From assembly GCF_030929505.1 (NCBI RefSeq), contig NZ_JAVFVV010000008.1, positions 62,001-126,000 on the forward strand: 64,000 nt of DNA, written 5' to 3'. The number at the start of each line of letters is the position of its first letter. Position 1 is the first letter of the stretch. Below the pieces are notes generated by a model. That model had not been told where the DNA came from and did not search any database. It saw only the letters and a program-made list of their open reading frames with translations. Positions 19,756 through 30,070 of the stretch are shown here, piece after piece. A program made the translations under genes and the position numbers. Origin of the DNA: Mesorhizobium sp. LHD-90 (GTDB lineage: Bacteria; Pseudomonadota; Alphaproteobacteria; Rhizobiales; Rhizobiaceae).

Positions 19756-20913
19756 ATGCGCCTGATCACCACCAATCTCGAGCTCGAAACGGCGGTCGCC
19801 GCGCTGGCGAAGTCTTCCTTCGTCACCGTCGACACCGAGTTCATCCGCGAAACCACATTCTGGCCAGAGCTCTGCCTGATCCAGATGGCCGCGCCGGGGG
19901 TGACCGCCCTCATCGACCCGCTGGCGCCTGATCTCGATCTCGCGCCGTTCTTCAAGCTGATGGCCGACGAGGCCGTGACCAAGGTTTTTCACGCCGCCCG
20001 CCAGGACATCGAGATCATTCACCATCTCGGCGACCTGCTGCCGCACCCGGTGTTCGACACGCAGGTGGCCGCAATGGTCTGTGGCTTCGGCGACAGCGTC
20101 TCCTACGACCAGCTCGTGCAGAAGATCACAGGCGCGCAGCTCGACAAATCCTCGCGTTTCACCGACTGGCGGCATCGGCCGCTGTCCGACAAGCAACTCG
20201 CCTACGCGCTTGCCGACGTCACCCACCTGATCGAGGTCTACAAGCACCTTTCCGCCGAGCTGGAGCGCGAGAAGCGCGGCCACTGGCTGAAGGAGGAGAT
20301 GGACATCCTCACCTCGCGCGAGACCTACGATCCGGACCCCGAGGACGCCTGGAAGCGGCTGAAGATGCGGTTGCGCAAGCCGCAGGAACTTGCCGTGGTG
20401 CAGGCGGTCGCCGCCTGGCGGGAGCGCGAGGCGCGCGACCGCAACGTCCCGCGCGGCCGCGTTATCAAGGACGACGCAGTCTACGAGATCGCCCAGCAGC
20501 AGCCGCGCGACGCCACGGCGCTGTCGCGGCTGCGCACCATCCCGAAAGGCTGGGAGCGCTCGGCGACGGCGGCTGCATTGCTGCAGGTCGTCAACGCCGC
20601 GCTCGACCTGCCAAAGGAGCAGATGCCGCGCCTGCCCAAGATCGCGCAGGCGCCGGAGGGATCGAGCGCCGCTGCCGAGCTGCTCAAGGTTCTCCTGCGC
20701 CAGGTGGCGGAGAAGGAAGGCGTGGCTGCCAAGGTGCTAGCCTCCGGCGACGACATCGACCGCATCGCCGCCGAGGGCGATGAGGCCGACGTGCCGGCCA
20801 TGCATGGCTGGCGCCGCCAGGTGTTCGGCGATCTTGCCGTCAAGCTGGTGCGCGGCGAAATCGCGCTGAAGTTCGACCGGCGCAAGGTGGCCGTGTTCGA
20901 ACTGGCGCAGTAG
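19756..20913 (+). CDS. rnd: Ribonuclease D
   Basis: This DEDDy 3'-5' exoribonuclease takes part in tRNA 3'-end maturation. The 385-residue protein has the exonuclease motifs ExoI VDTEFIRE (Asp26, Glu28), ExoII in HAARQDIEIIHHL, and ExoIII with Tyr and Asp in LAYALADVTHLIEVY. HRDC-type helical domains follow in the C-terminal half (RLKMRLRKPQELAVVQAVAAWRE). The start is the ATG at 19756, right after the MFS gene on the same strand. It converges on guaB, and a 9-base inverted repeat lies between the two stops. Confidence 0.95.
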   Translation: MRLITTNLELETAVAALAKSSFVTVDTEFIRETTFWPELCLIQMAAPGVTALIDPLAPDLDLAPFFKLMADEAVTKVFHAARQDIEIIHHLGDLLPHPVFDTQVAAMVCGFGDSVSYDQLVQKITGAQLDKSSRFTDWRHRPLSDKQLAYALADVTHLIEVYKHLSAELEREKRGHWLKEEMDILTSRETYDPDPEDAWKRLKMRLRKPQELAVVQAVAAWREREARDRNVPRGRVIKDDAVYEIAQQQPRDATALSRLRTIPKGWERSATAAALLQVVNAALDLPKEQMPRLPKIAQAPEGSSAAAELLKVLLRQVAEKEGVAAKVLASGDDIDRIAAEGDEADVPAMHGWRRQVFGDLAVKLVRGEIALKFDRRKVAVFELAQ

Positions 20914-20920
20914 GGGCACA

Positions 20921-20953
20921 TTGAGGTTCCGGCGGTACGGACCTGAACCTCAA
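20921..20953. repeat. Inverted repeat between convergent rnd and guaB
   Basis: Arms TTGAGGTTC (20921-20929) and GAACCTCAA (20945-20953) flank a 15-base loop. The hairpin is symmetrical for both converging genes but has no T-run. Its arm sequence resembles the terminal arms of the larger palindromic element at 23946-24074. Confidence 0.6.
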
Positions 20954-20972
20954 CTCGCCTTGTCGACTACGA

Positions 20973-22541
<1,569 letters not shown>

Positions 22542-22763
22542 TCAGGATTGGCGCTGGCTGGTAACACGAACCGGCGGCCTTGGGAAGACAAGGCGACGCA
22601 GGATTGCTGGATGAGAAGACAAGCGTTTTCAGTTCTTGTAAGGGTTGAAAAATCTCGCCGGGTCGTGACGTCGCAAATGAACGTTGGAGGAATTCGAGGA
22701 CGCCCGTCGTTGCGGCAAGTCGCCGATTTTCCAGCCTCCCCGCTACCGCTCTCCCCGTCGGCC

Positions 22764-23666
22764 ATGACTCCGCCTGAAGACAGTATAGGCGCCCTGCTCG
22801 GGACAGAAGCGATCCCGAACGCGATACGGCTCCTGGCGCGCAGCCTCGTTGCGCTTCACGACCTGTCCCCCCGGACCTCCGCGCTGTTTGCGACGCAGCA
22901 ACGTTGGCTCCTGTGTCATGCCACCCTGGCCCATCATTTTCTCGCGGCTCATGCCGGTGAGCCCGGCCTGACGCGGCGTGTCTTCGGCCATCTCGCGCTT
23001 CGGCACGGCATCGCCAGCCGCAACACCGCGCACGCCTTTTTCGACGAAGCCCTGAAATACGAAGTCATCCAACCGGCAGGCGAGGCCGGTCGCGGCCGGA
23101 GGGACGAGGTCGCGCCATCGCCTGCCGCGCTGTCGCTGCTGAGCCACTGGTATGTCGTGCACTTTCAGGCGTTCGACCTGATCGATGGTGGGAACAGGAC
23201 CGCGCTGTTCCTCTCCCATCCTGAAAGCATGCTCGCTCGCGTTCAGCCGATCGTGGCTCACGCTTTGCTCTCGAGCCCAGAAATACGGGTTCCGGGTCCT
23301 CTTTACACGATCTTCACCTGGGCCGATGCGGGAGGCCTGCTGATGGACCGGCTGGTCGCCGGGATCGATCTGGACGCCGGGTCGACAGGCGACAGATTCC
23401 TGACGGATGTAAGCGCGATCTCCCATCTCGCGCAGTCCTTCGGCCTGTCCCGCGCCCATGCCAGCCGCAAACTCTCGGCAGCCGAGTCGATCGGGGGGAT
23501 CGGCTGGACCGGACGGCGCGGCCGTTCGCCAATCTGGATCTCGCGCGGCTTTTACGAGGAATACGCCCGTGCACACGCGCGCAAACTCGTCATCCTCGAC
23601 GCCGCACTTGCCGAAGCCGCGACCATTTCAATCAGTACGGATCTCACCAACGTAGACAGCGCCTGA
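22764..23666 (+). CDS. Winged-helix (MarR-like) putative regulator
   Basis: The 300-residue product has a possible DNA-binding segment near the C-terminus: DVSAISHLAQSFGLSRAHASRKLSAAESIGGI, followed by a wing-like GRRGRSPIWISRGF. Earlier parts contain another helix-rich region (LCHATLAHHFLAAHAGEPGLTRRVFGHLALRHGIASRNTAHAFFDEAL) that also resembles a helix-turn-helix. This fits a protein with two winged helices, but I do not recognise a named family. The start is uncertain: ATG 22764 has no clear ribosome binding site, and ATG 22677 is an in-frame alternative. It is divergent from guaB. No target is evident. Confidence 0.6.
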   Translation: MTPPEDSIGALLGTEAIPNAIRLLARSLVALHDLSPRTSALFATQQRWLLCHATLAHHFLAAHAGEPGLTRRVFGHLALRHGIASRNTAHAFFDEALKYEVIQPAGEAGRGRRDEVAPSPAALSLLSHWYVVHFQAFDLIDGGNRTALFLSHPESMLARVQPIVAHALLSSPEIRVPGPLYTIFTWADAGGLLMDRLVAGIDLDAGSTGDRFLTDVSAISHLAQSFGLSRAHASRKLSAAESIGGIGWTGRRGRSPIWISRGFYEEYARAHARKLVILDAALAEAATISISTDLTNVDSA

Positions 23667-23945
23667 GTAGCCGCTTTCATTTGTCGATCCCCGGCGGCGC
23701 GGCTGGGTTGCGCTGTCAAAAATGGACGCAGACGGCCACGACGCCTTTCGATAGGTCTCGCACGGATCGGTTGCAGGCCTATGCGGCACGCTTTTCGGGC
23801 ACGATCGGCGCTCGAGGCAAGCCATGTCGCAGCTATCGGCATTGTGAATTGCCGGCTTTGCTTGCCTGAGCGGAACAATGGCGGGGTATGAATGAAGTAG
23901 CTCTACAGGTCGACGGTGAAGACGGAACTGTCGGGCTAGGGTCGT

Positions 23946-24074
23946 TTGAGATTCAGGTTAGGGCGAGTCGAAAATGGCGAATTTCGAGAACCGGAACGGA
24001 GTGTACGTTCAAGTACATGAGTACCGGAAGCGCAGAAAGACGCCATTTACAGACCGCCATGGCCTGAATCTCAA
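23946..24074. repeat. Nested palindromic intergenic element (about 129 bases)
   Basis: The outer arms TTGAGATTCAGG (23946-23957) and CCTGAATCTCAA (24063-24074) are a perfect 12-base inverted repeat. Inside lie an 8-base inverted repeat AAATGGCG / CGCCATTT (23972-23979 with 24041-24048) and a central TGTAC...GTACA hairpin near 24003-24018. The whole piece can fold into one long structure. Such mosaic palindromes are typical of dispersed intergenic elements of rhizobia (REP/RIME-like). Its copy number cannot be seen from this window. Confidence 0.65.
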
Positions 24075-24093
24075 CAGACCTTAGACGGTTGAA

Positions 24094-24236
24094 GCATCTA
24101 TCCCCGGTCGCTGCCGGTCGCGACCACTTTCCAATCCAACCTTTTTTCGAACAGATCGCTCGTTCCCGGGCGCAAACGGGAGCCGAGCGATCTGCGCGAG
24201 ACGCCGGCCGCAAGCCCCACGCGGCCGGCGTTTTTC
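24094..24236 (+). ncRNA. Candidate trans-acting small RNA with intrinsic terminator
   Basis: Three consecutive hairpins lie on the plus strand. The first is GGTCGC/GCGACC (24106-24125). A pyrimidine-rich single-stranded stretch with a T-run follows (about 24126-24151). The second is a perfect 11-base stem (24152-24162 with 24184-24194) containing a further inner stem. The third is an 11-base stem (24201-24211 with 24221-24231) followed by TTTTT. The last is a textbook Rho-independent terminator, yet no plus-strand gene ends within 500 bases upstream. The 5' end is a guess and no clear promoter was found. It does not match an sRNA family that I can name. Confidence 0.45.
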
Positions 24237-24302
24237 TTTGCTGCGCCCGGCGGAACAGGCGATGCGCATACGGCCGAATGCGGTTCGCTTCGGTGACGCC
24301 GA

Positions 24303-25277
24303 TCACAGATCGAGCTGGTAGGTCTCGGGGATGTAGCGGTAGCCCGTTCCCATCTTCTCGACGTAACCGACCGAAGGGAATGGCATGTGGTAGCCGATGA
24401 ACGCCAGTTGATCGGTGGCGATCATGTCGAAGACTTTTCGCCGTGTCGCCGCGCCCATCTCCTTGTCCGTGTCGAAGCGGACATGCCAGTCCGGCTGCTG
24501 CAACGAGGCGACATAGTGGTTGGCGGTATCGGCGGTCAGCACCAGCTTTCTGCCGGCCGATTCGATGGTGAAGATCAGATGGCCCGGCGTGTGGCCCGGA
24601 GCGCCGACGGCCCGGATACCGGACACGACCTCGCCGCCGTCGTCCACGAACGTCGTCTTCTCCGCGAGCGGCTTGACATTGCCGGCGACCGCCTTGGCAT
24701 TGCCTTCGGTCGGACCCGACATGCGCTCAGGCGCCGTCCAGAAATCGAACTCGGTCTTGCCCATCACGTAGCGCGCATTGGCGAAGGTTGGCGCACCGTT
24801 GTCCATCAGCCCGCCGATATGGTCGCCGTGCATATGGGTGATGACGACGATCGACACGTCCTCCGGCTTGTAGCCCGATGCTTGCAGTCGGGCTGGAAGC
24901 TGGCCGAGACCGTTGGCGCGGCCGCCGGCGCCAAGGCCGGTATCGAACAGGATCAACTCGGAACCTGTGTTGACCAATGTCGGCGTGAAACCGTTCACGA
25001 TGCGATCGGACGGCAGGAGATTGACCTTCATCAGTTCCGCCACGGCTTCCGGCGTCTGGTTCGCGCCAAAGGTCGGGTGCGGTCCGTCGCCGGGCCGCAG
25101 GCCGTCGAGAATGGTCGTCACCTCGAAATCGCCGAGCGTGAAGCGGTTGAAGCCGGCATTGCCGACATCGGTCTTGGCAACCGCCGCGCTCGCCGCGCGG
25201 ACCATGATCTGGGGAGCCAGCAGCGCGGACACCCCTGCCCCTCCAAGTTTCATTGCAGTCCTGCGGTCGATAGCCAT
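24303..25277 (-). CDS. Tat-exported metallo-beta-lactamase-fold hydrolase
   Basis: From the ATG at 25277, which has AGGAGG nine bases upstream, this encodes 324 residues. The N-terminus DRRTAMKLGGAGVSALLAP is a twin-arginine signal peptide with an AxA-type exit near ASAAVA. The mature chain has the MBL fold with the metal motif ITHMHGDHIGG (HMHGDH 148-153), GAPGHTPGHL and LTADTANHY. This subgroup includes lactonases, arylsulfatase-like and other hydrolases, so the substrate cannot be assigned. The protein should reach the periplasm folded, through the Tat system whose subunits are encoded at the left edge. A frame extension upstream to 25328 is not needed. Confidence 0.88.
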   Translation of the reverse strand: MAIDRRTAMKLGGAGVSALLAPQIMVRAASAAVAKTDVGNAGFNRFTLGDFEVTTILDGLRPGDGPHPTFGANQTPEAVAELMKVNLLPSDRIVNGFTPTLVNTGSELILFDTGLGAGGRANGLGQLPARLQASGYKPEDVSIVVITHMHGDHIGGLMDNGAPTFANARYVMGKTEFDFWTAPERMSGPTEGNAKAVAGNVKPLAEKTTFVDDGGEVVSGIRAVGAPGHTPGHLIFTIESAGRKLVLTADTANHYVASLQQPDWHVRFDTDKEMGAATRRKVFDMIATDQLAFIGYHMPFPSVGYVEKMGTGYRYIPETYQLDL

Positions 25278-25406
25278 CCTGATACCTCCTCCTTTTCCGA
25301 TCCGTGCAATAACGACATTTGTAGGCAACCGCTTCCCGGCAGCGGCTTCACATCAATGTGAAATCCCAGAGCATTTCCGGGTAAATCCGGGTCGCTCTGC
25401 CAGAGG

Positions 25407-25491
25407 GCATTTGGCCCAAGGTCGAGGGTTTCGGTGAAGGTCGTATCGGTGATACGGCCGAGCCGGAACCCGAAGGATTTGGGCCAAATGC
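25407..25491. repeat. Long interrupted palindrome
   Basis: The outer arms GCATTTGGCCCAA (25407-25419) and TTGGGCCAAATGC (25479-25491) are a perfect 13-base inverted repeat. Inside, GGGTTTCGG pairs with CCGGAACCC with one mismatch or wobble, and the centre is CGTATC-GGT-GATACG. The whole 85 bases can extrude as one cruciform or hairpin. It directly precedes the breakpoint of the IS remnant. Confidence 0.75.
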
Positions 25492-25524
25492 ACCCGGCCC
25501 GAAGGGTTTCCCGCTGGCGGGCGC

Positions 25525-25789
25525 CCGCTGCGTCGAGCCGCTCTGGCGGACCATCAAATACGAGGAGGTCTATCTGCATGCCTATGCCAGCGTGCCGGCG
25601 GCACGGGCGGCCATCGGCCGGTATCTGACCTTCTACAATTCCCGACGCCCTCATTCATCGCTTGACCGGCGCGCCCCGGATCAGGCCTACTTCAACACGC
25701 CGCAGCCACTCCCTGCCGCGGCATGACAGAGGCGGAAACCCACTTAACAAACCCCGCCAAACTGTTCAGACAAACTGAGCCACTTCTCA
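25525..25789 (+). mobile_element. 3' remnant of an IS3-family insertion sequence
   Basis: The segment encodes only the last 64 residues of an OrfB transposase, then about 60 bases of non-coding end with TGTTCAGACAAACTGAGCCACTTCTCA, which looks like an IS3-type right terminal repeat ending in CA. The left part of the element, orfA and most of orfB are absent, so it is not mobile by itself. The left boundary, close to 25525, is estimated from where transposase similarity begins. Confidence 0.8.
25532..25726 (+). pseudogene. Truncated IS3-family transposase OrfB (C-terminus only)
   Basis: The frame reads VEPLWRTIKYEEVYLHAY, then AIGRYLTFYNSRRPHSSLDRRAPDQAYF and a natural TGA. This is the conserved C-terminal end of DDE integrase transposases of the IS3 family, including the final Glu region (KYEEVYL). 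No start codon or upstream catalytic Asp residues remain. It is a fossil next to the RTX gene. Confidence 0.88.
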
Positions 25790-25847
25790 TTTCTTCAACC
25801 AGTAGTTACACCAGGCCAACACAGCAGCGATTGCGGGGGATTTCAGA

Positions 25848-27593
25848 ATGGCTGTTTTCAGGGCGAAGATTGCAACCGATATGAGCGTGCTTGATCACTT
25901 CGGTTTTTCCGGAATGCCTAGCAAATTCGTAGACGAAAGATTCGATATTAACTACAACACAAACGGTGAGCCTGATTGGTTTAATTACGAGTGGGACGAC
26001 ACGTATATATATAAGATAATTTCCAAACTTACGCTGAGCAACCTCCTCTCTGTATCATACGGGACACACGATGAATATCCCGAAGAAGAGTATGTTGTTA
26101 TCGACTCTGGCCTTCTTCTCTCGGAACAAAACAAAATAACTCTCACCGACTATGTCGACGGAGAATTGGTAACTCGGACGATCGTCGATTATTCGATTTC
26201 AGATATTGGAGGAATAGACGTCAATACCTTAAAGGGTACCGACCTAGACATATCTCAAACGATTTTTGCGGGCGACGATACCGTCTATGGATCGTCCGGC
26301 AACGATAGCCTGCTTGGATTTGCTGGTGACGACCTTATCAGGGGCGCGGCCGGCAACGACACGCTCGACGGCGGCTTGGGCGAAGACATCATGATCGGCG
26401 GGCTGGGGAACGATGTTTATGTCGTCGATCATATCCGCGATCTTGTGGTGGAGTACACTGGCGAGGGATCTGATCGGGTGCGGGCCTCTATCAGCTATGA
26501 ACTCGGCCTGAACCTGGAAACCCTGCAACTCATCGGTGTCGACAACATTAACGGGACCGGAAATCTTCTTGATAACAACCTTTTCGGAAACGAGGGCAAC
26601 AACATACTCCTGGGGGGAGAAGGAAACGACGATCTCATGGGCGGCGGCGGGGTCGACCGGCTGGAAGGCGGATCGGGCAACGATGTTCTTGACGCCTTGG
26701 GCGGATTCGGGACTTTGGTTGGAGGTATTGGGGAGGATACCTACCATGTCAACGATGCGAATGACTTTGTTCTTGAGGCTGCCGGCGAAGGCTCCGATAC
26801 CGTATGGGTACATGCCAGCTACACGCTGGCAAGCGGCACTCACGTAGAGCTTCTTCGTGCAGCGGGTTCTGCCGCGATAAATCTGACTGGGAATGCGTTG
26901 TTCCAAATTATTCATGGCAACGAGGGTAACAACGTCCTGCATGACGGCGGCGTCGGGGCGGCCGACCAGCTTGCTGGCGGGCTCGGCAATGACACCTATC
27001 GTGTGTTCAACGCAGGCGATATCATTCTCGAGGGCTCTTCCGAGGGTGCCGTAGACGTCGTCATGGCGGCCGTGGACTACTCGCTCACCGCCGGCGCCCA
27101 CATCGAGCGGCTGGCGACCAACGGCACGACAGGGGTGAGCGGCATCGATCTCACCGGCAACGATTTTGCCCAGGAGGTAGTTGGCAATTCCGGCGTCAAC
27201 ATCCTGAATGGCAAGGGCGGTAATGACGTCATGAAGGGTCTAGCCGGTAACGACAAGCTAACTGGAGGCGCAGGCGCCGATGCCTTCGTTTTTAACACTG
27301 CGCTGCACGGAACCATGAATGTCGACACAATTACCGACTTCAGCGTGGTCGACGATACGATCCAGTTGCAGAAATCGATCTTCCAGTCGCTGATCCTTGG
27401 CCCCCTCCACCTCTCCCGTTTCCGCGCAAACACAACCGGTCAGGCACAGGACACCAACGACTTCATCATTTACGACAAGGATGACGGACGTCTGTATTAC
27501 GACGCCGACGCCACGGGGGTCGGAGCCCGCGTTCACTTCGCCACGCTTACAGGCGCTCCGAGCATCACCAACGCAGATTTTGTGGTGATCTGA
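25848..27593 (+). CDS. RTX calcium-binding repeat protein, probable type I secreted
   Basis: The 581-residue protein has an N-terminal region of about 135 residues that I do not recognise (rich in Asp, Asn and Tyr). From about residue 140 to 490 it carries RTX nonapeptide blocks such as GSSGNDSLLGFAGDDLIRG and GGAGADAFVFN, separated by spacer modules of the type NDVYVVDHIRDLVVEYTGEGSDRV. Each calcium site follows GGxGxDxUx. There is no N-terminal signal peptide, and the C-terminus ends ITNADFVVI, as expected for ABC-exporter (type I) secretion signals. The exporter is not in the window. The gene, especially its first 600 bases, is visibly AT-richer than its neighbours and abuts an IS remnant, both signs of acquisition. 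No enzymatic domain was seen. Confidence 0.88.
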   Translation: MAVFRAKIATDMSVLDHFGFSGMPSKFVDERFDINYNTNGEPDWFNYEWDDTYIYKIISKLTLSNLLSVSYGTHDEYPEEEYVVIDSGLLLSEQNKITLTDYVDGELVTRTIVDYSISDIGGIDVNTLKGTDLDISQTIFAGDDTVYGSSGNDSLLGFAGDDLIRGAAGNDTLDGGLGEDIMIGGLGNDVYVVDHIRDLVVEYTGEGSDRVRASISYELGLNLETLQLIGVDNINGTGNLLDNNLFGNEGNNILLGGEGNDDLMGGGGVDRLEGGSGNDVLDALGGFGTLVGGIGEDTYHVNDANDFVLEAAGEGSDTVWVHASYTLASGTHVELLRAAGSAAINLTGNALFQIIHGNEGNNVLHDGGVGAADQLAGGLGNDTYRVFNAGDIILEGSSEGAVDVVMAAVDYSLTAGAHIERLATNGTTGVSGIDLTGNDFAQEVVGNSGVNILNGKGGNDVMKGLAGNDKLTGGAGADAFVFNTALHGTMNVDTITDFSVVDDTIQLQKSIFQSLILGPLHLSRFRANTTGQAQDTNDFIIYDKDDGRLYYDADATGVGARVHFATLTGAPSITNADFVVI

Positions 27594-27788
27594 GCCGAAC
27601 GGAAAGCGCGACCGGCGCGATTGGGCTTTGGGGTAAGGGAGGCGCGCCGGCCGCTACGGCAAAGAGGGGATGCCGCGTGCGGAGCATCTCATGAAACGGC
27701 GGGAGCATAAGATCGCAAATCCAAATGATTTGACGTTCCCATCAAGATGCGACACCTTCGGTATGTGGTCCCTCTCCGCACTTGGCCG

Positions 27789-28505
27789 TCAGCCTTCGCC
27801 GTCCCCTTCGGCCTTCAGGCGGCCCTTGAAGTCGCGCGCCAGCAGGTAGAGTTCCACCGATTCGTCGCGCGAGGCCGGCGGTTTGACGTGGTGGACCGAC
27901 CGGAAATTCTGCTTCAGGCGGGTCAGCAATTCAGCCTCGGTGCCGCCCTGGAACGTCTTGGTGAGGAAATGACCGCCGGGCCGAAGCACCGAGATGGCGA
28001 AGTCGGCGGCGACCTCGCAGAGATGCATCGTGCGCAAATGGTCGGTCCTCCGGTGGCCGGTGGTCGGGGCAGCCATGTCGGAGAGCACGACATCGGGCGC
28101 GCCGCCCAGCGCTTCGGCCAGTTTTGCCGGCGCGGCGTCGTCAAGAAAATCCATCTGCAGCAGGACAGCGCCCGGCACCGCATCGGTTTCCAGATAGTCG
28201 ATGCCGACCACGCCCGGGCTGTCTTCGGAGGAACGCGTGCGCGCCGCCGCCACCTGACACCAGCCGCCGGGTGCGGCGCCGAGGTCGATGACGCGCATGC
28301 CGGGTTTCAGCAGGTGATATTTGTCGTCGATCTCGATCAGCTTGTAGGCGGCGCGCGAACGGTATCCCTCCGCCTTGGAACGCTGGACATAGGGGTCGTT
28401 CATGTGGCGCTGCAGCCAGCGGCGGGACGATTCCTTGAGGCTGCTGTTTTTGATGCGCTGCTTCATCTGCCGGGTGGCGCCCGGCTTGCCGGATTTGTCC
28501 TTCAC
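27789..28505 (-). CDS. rlmE: 23S rRNA 2'-O-ribose U2552 methyltransferase RlmE (FtsJ/RrmJ)
   Basis: This SAM-dependent enzyme methylates U2552 in the A-loop of 23S rRNA. From the GTG at 28505 (GGAG about eight bases upstream) the product is 238 residues. The SAM loop is [15 protein letters not shown] (72-86). The catalytic tetrad is visible: Lys55 in RAAYKL, Asp143 in [11 protein letters not shown], Lys183 in FLTKTFQG and Glu218 in SVELYLLAR. The start overlaps the ppx stop by four bases (GTGA), so the two genes are coupled. The longer frame opening at 28619 lies inside ppx and is not used. Confidence 0.94.
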   Translation of the reverse strand: MKDKSGKPGATRQMKQRIKNSSLKESSRRWLQRHMNDPYVQRSKAEGYRSRAAYKLIEIDDKYHLLKPGMRVIDLGAAPGGWCQVAAARTRSSEDSPGVVGIDYLETDAVPGAVLLQMDFLDDAAPAKLAEALGGAPDVVLSDMAAPTTGHRRTDHLRTMHLCEVAADFAISVLRPGGHFLTKTFQGGTEAELLTRLKQNFRSVHHVKPPASRDESVELYLLARDFKGRLKAEGDGEG

Positions 28506-29851
28506 GGCCGGCCTCCGAATGGCTGGGGCCGGCGCCACACCCCCTCTTCCGCCATCAATTCGCTCAAGATGCCCTCGCGCAGGCCGCGGTCGGCGACGCG
28601 CAGGCGCGGCGATGGCCAATGCGCGCGAATTGCTTCCAGGATGGCGCAGCCGGCAAGCACGAGATCAGCGCGGTCGGCGCCGATGCACGGGTTGGCGACG
28701 CGCTGGCCGAAATCCCAGCCGAGCAATTTTGCGATCATGCCGTCGACCTGCTCGTTCTCCAGCCACAGCCCATCCACGCGGCGGCGGTCGTAGCGCTCCA
28801 ACTCGAGATGCACGCCGGCGAGCGTCGTGACCGTGCCGGAGGTGCCGAGCAGGTGGAAGCGCGAGCCCTTCATCAGATGGCTGATGCGATGCCGCCCGTC
28901 GAAGGCGTCGATCATGGCGGTGACATCGGCGACCATGGCGGCGAAGGTTTTTGGGCTGACGTCGCGGCCGCCGTAACGTTCGGCCAGCGACACCACGCCT
29001 ACCGGCAGCGAGGTCCAGGAGACGATGTGGTTGGCGAGCCGCGGCGTGCGGTAGCGCGACAGATCGATCAGCGCAATCTCCGAGGAGCCGCCGCCGATAT
29101 CGAACAGCACGACCGCGTCGGTGTCGCGCTCGACCAGCGGGCCACATCCCGACACGGCGAGGCGCGCCTCGGTCTGGCGGTCGATGACCTCCAGCTCGAT
29201 GCGCGCCTCCTCGCGCACCCGGTCGAGGAATTCGACGCCGTTTTCGGCCGCGCGGCACGCTTCGGTGGCGACCAGGCGGGCGCGCCGCACGGAGCGGCTG
29301 CGCAGCTTGTCGCCGCAGACCTTCAGCGCTTCGACGGCGCGGTCCATGGCCGCCTCGCTCAGTCGGCCCGTGGCCGACAGCCCCTCGCCCAGCCTGACGA
29401 TGCGTGAGTACGCGTCGATCACTCTGAATTGACCCGGGCGGCCGGGGGTGGCGACGAGCAGCCGGCAATTGTTTGTGCCGAGATCGAGCGCGGCGAAGAT
29501 CGGCCCGTCGCGGCCGAACATGGGCGATCTTTGCGGCGCATGACCGTTGGCGACGGGGGCCTCGGCGCGCACAGGCGGCGGAGGCGGCACCACGATCGGC
29601 GCCACGGTGTGCGGCCTTTGGTGCTGGGGGGTGTCGGGGGCGAAAACCTTGCGCCCGCGCTTGCGCTTGCGCCGCCTCTTGCCTTTCCGGGCTGGGGCGC
29701 CGTCCTCATGGGACGTCCGGGCTGTGTCGACCCCGCCCGAAGCACTGTCCGTGCCTCGCGGCGCATCTTCACCTCGAACCGCCGGAGGCATTCGAGAGCT
29801 TTCGGACACCCCGTCTCCCCGCGCCAAGGCGACGGTTTCAGGGTCTTCCAC
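28502..29851 (-). CDS. Ppx/GppA family exopolyphosphatase/pppGpp phosphatase
   Basis: The 449-residue protein has the ASKHA fold of Ppx/GppA: phosphate 1 motif [16 protein letters not shown] (about 117-132), [15 protein letters not shown] and [12 protein letters not shown]. The core is about 330 residues. It is preceded by an unusual extension of about 110 residues that is highly basic ([17 protein letters not shown]) and Pro-rich, which could contact nucleic acid or polyphosphate. Whether it acts on polyphosphate, pppGpp or both is not decidable here. It is translationally coupled to rlmE, an arrangement I believe is common in Rhizobiales. The start is the ATG-like codon at 29851; shorter starts such as the Met at about residue 111 are possible. 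Confidence 0.9.
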   Translation of the reverse strand: MEDPETVALARGDGVSESSRMPPAVRGEDAPRGTDSASGGVDTARTSHEDGAPARKGKRRRKRKRGRKVFAPDTPQHQRPHTVAPIVVPPPPPVRAEAPVANGHAPQRSPMFGRDGPIFAALDLGTNNCRLLVATPGRPGQFRVIDAYSRIVRLGEGLSATGRLSEAAMDRAVEALKVCGDKLRSRSVRRARLVATEACRAAENGVEFLDRVREEARIELEVIDRQTEARLAVSGCGPLVERDTDAVVLFDIGGGSSEIALIDLSRYRTPRLANHIVSWTSLPVGVVSLAERYGGRDVSPKTFAAMVADVTAMIDAFDGRHRISHLMKGSRFHLLGTSGTVTTLAGVHLELERYDRRRVDGLWLENEQVDGMIAKLLGWDFGQRVANPCIGADRADLVLAGCAILEAIRAHWPSPRLRVADRGLREGILSELMAEEGVWRRPQPFGGRP

Positions 29852-30070
29852 CTAGATGTTCCTTCCGGTTCCGCGCGAACCGGAGGGACGCGGCGGAGCC
29901 ATAGATCTTTGCGTTGAGAAAACCATAACAGCGCATAGCCGGATCACCAAGCGGATTGTCCCCTATCGTCGCACCGCCCTTGCGGCGGCGCGGCTTGCCG
30001 TCCTATCCTTCGGCCCATCCAAACAGTCCGCGAGACCCATGCCGGCACATGATTCGATGAACGCCGCACG

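Larger units (their letters stand above)
23667..24302. other. 636-base gene-free stretch with repeat element and candidate sRNA
   Basis: No credible coding frame is present. 23667-23945 shows nothing distinctive. 23946-24074 is a nested palindromic element, and 24094-24236 looks like a plus-strand small RNA ending in an intrinsic terminator. Both are listed separately. Confidence 0.6.
25278..25847. other. 570-base intergenic patch with palindrome and IS remnant
   Basis: No intact gene is present. It contains a long palindrome (25407-25491), then the truncated 3' end of an IS3-family element (about 25525-25789). Between the IS end and the RTX start (25790-25847) the sequence is AT-richer, and no clear promoter was assigned. 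Confidence 0.7.

Noticed and set aside
23953-24306. A 117-codon minus-strand ORF
   Set aside because: It runs through the palindromic element and the candidate sRNA hairpins. Its translation is a by-product of those repeats, although similar peptides may be annotated as hypothetical proteins in related genomes.
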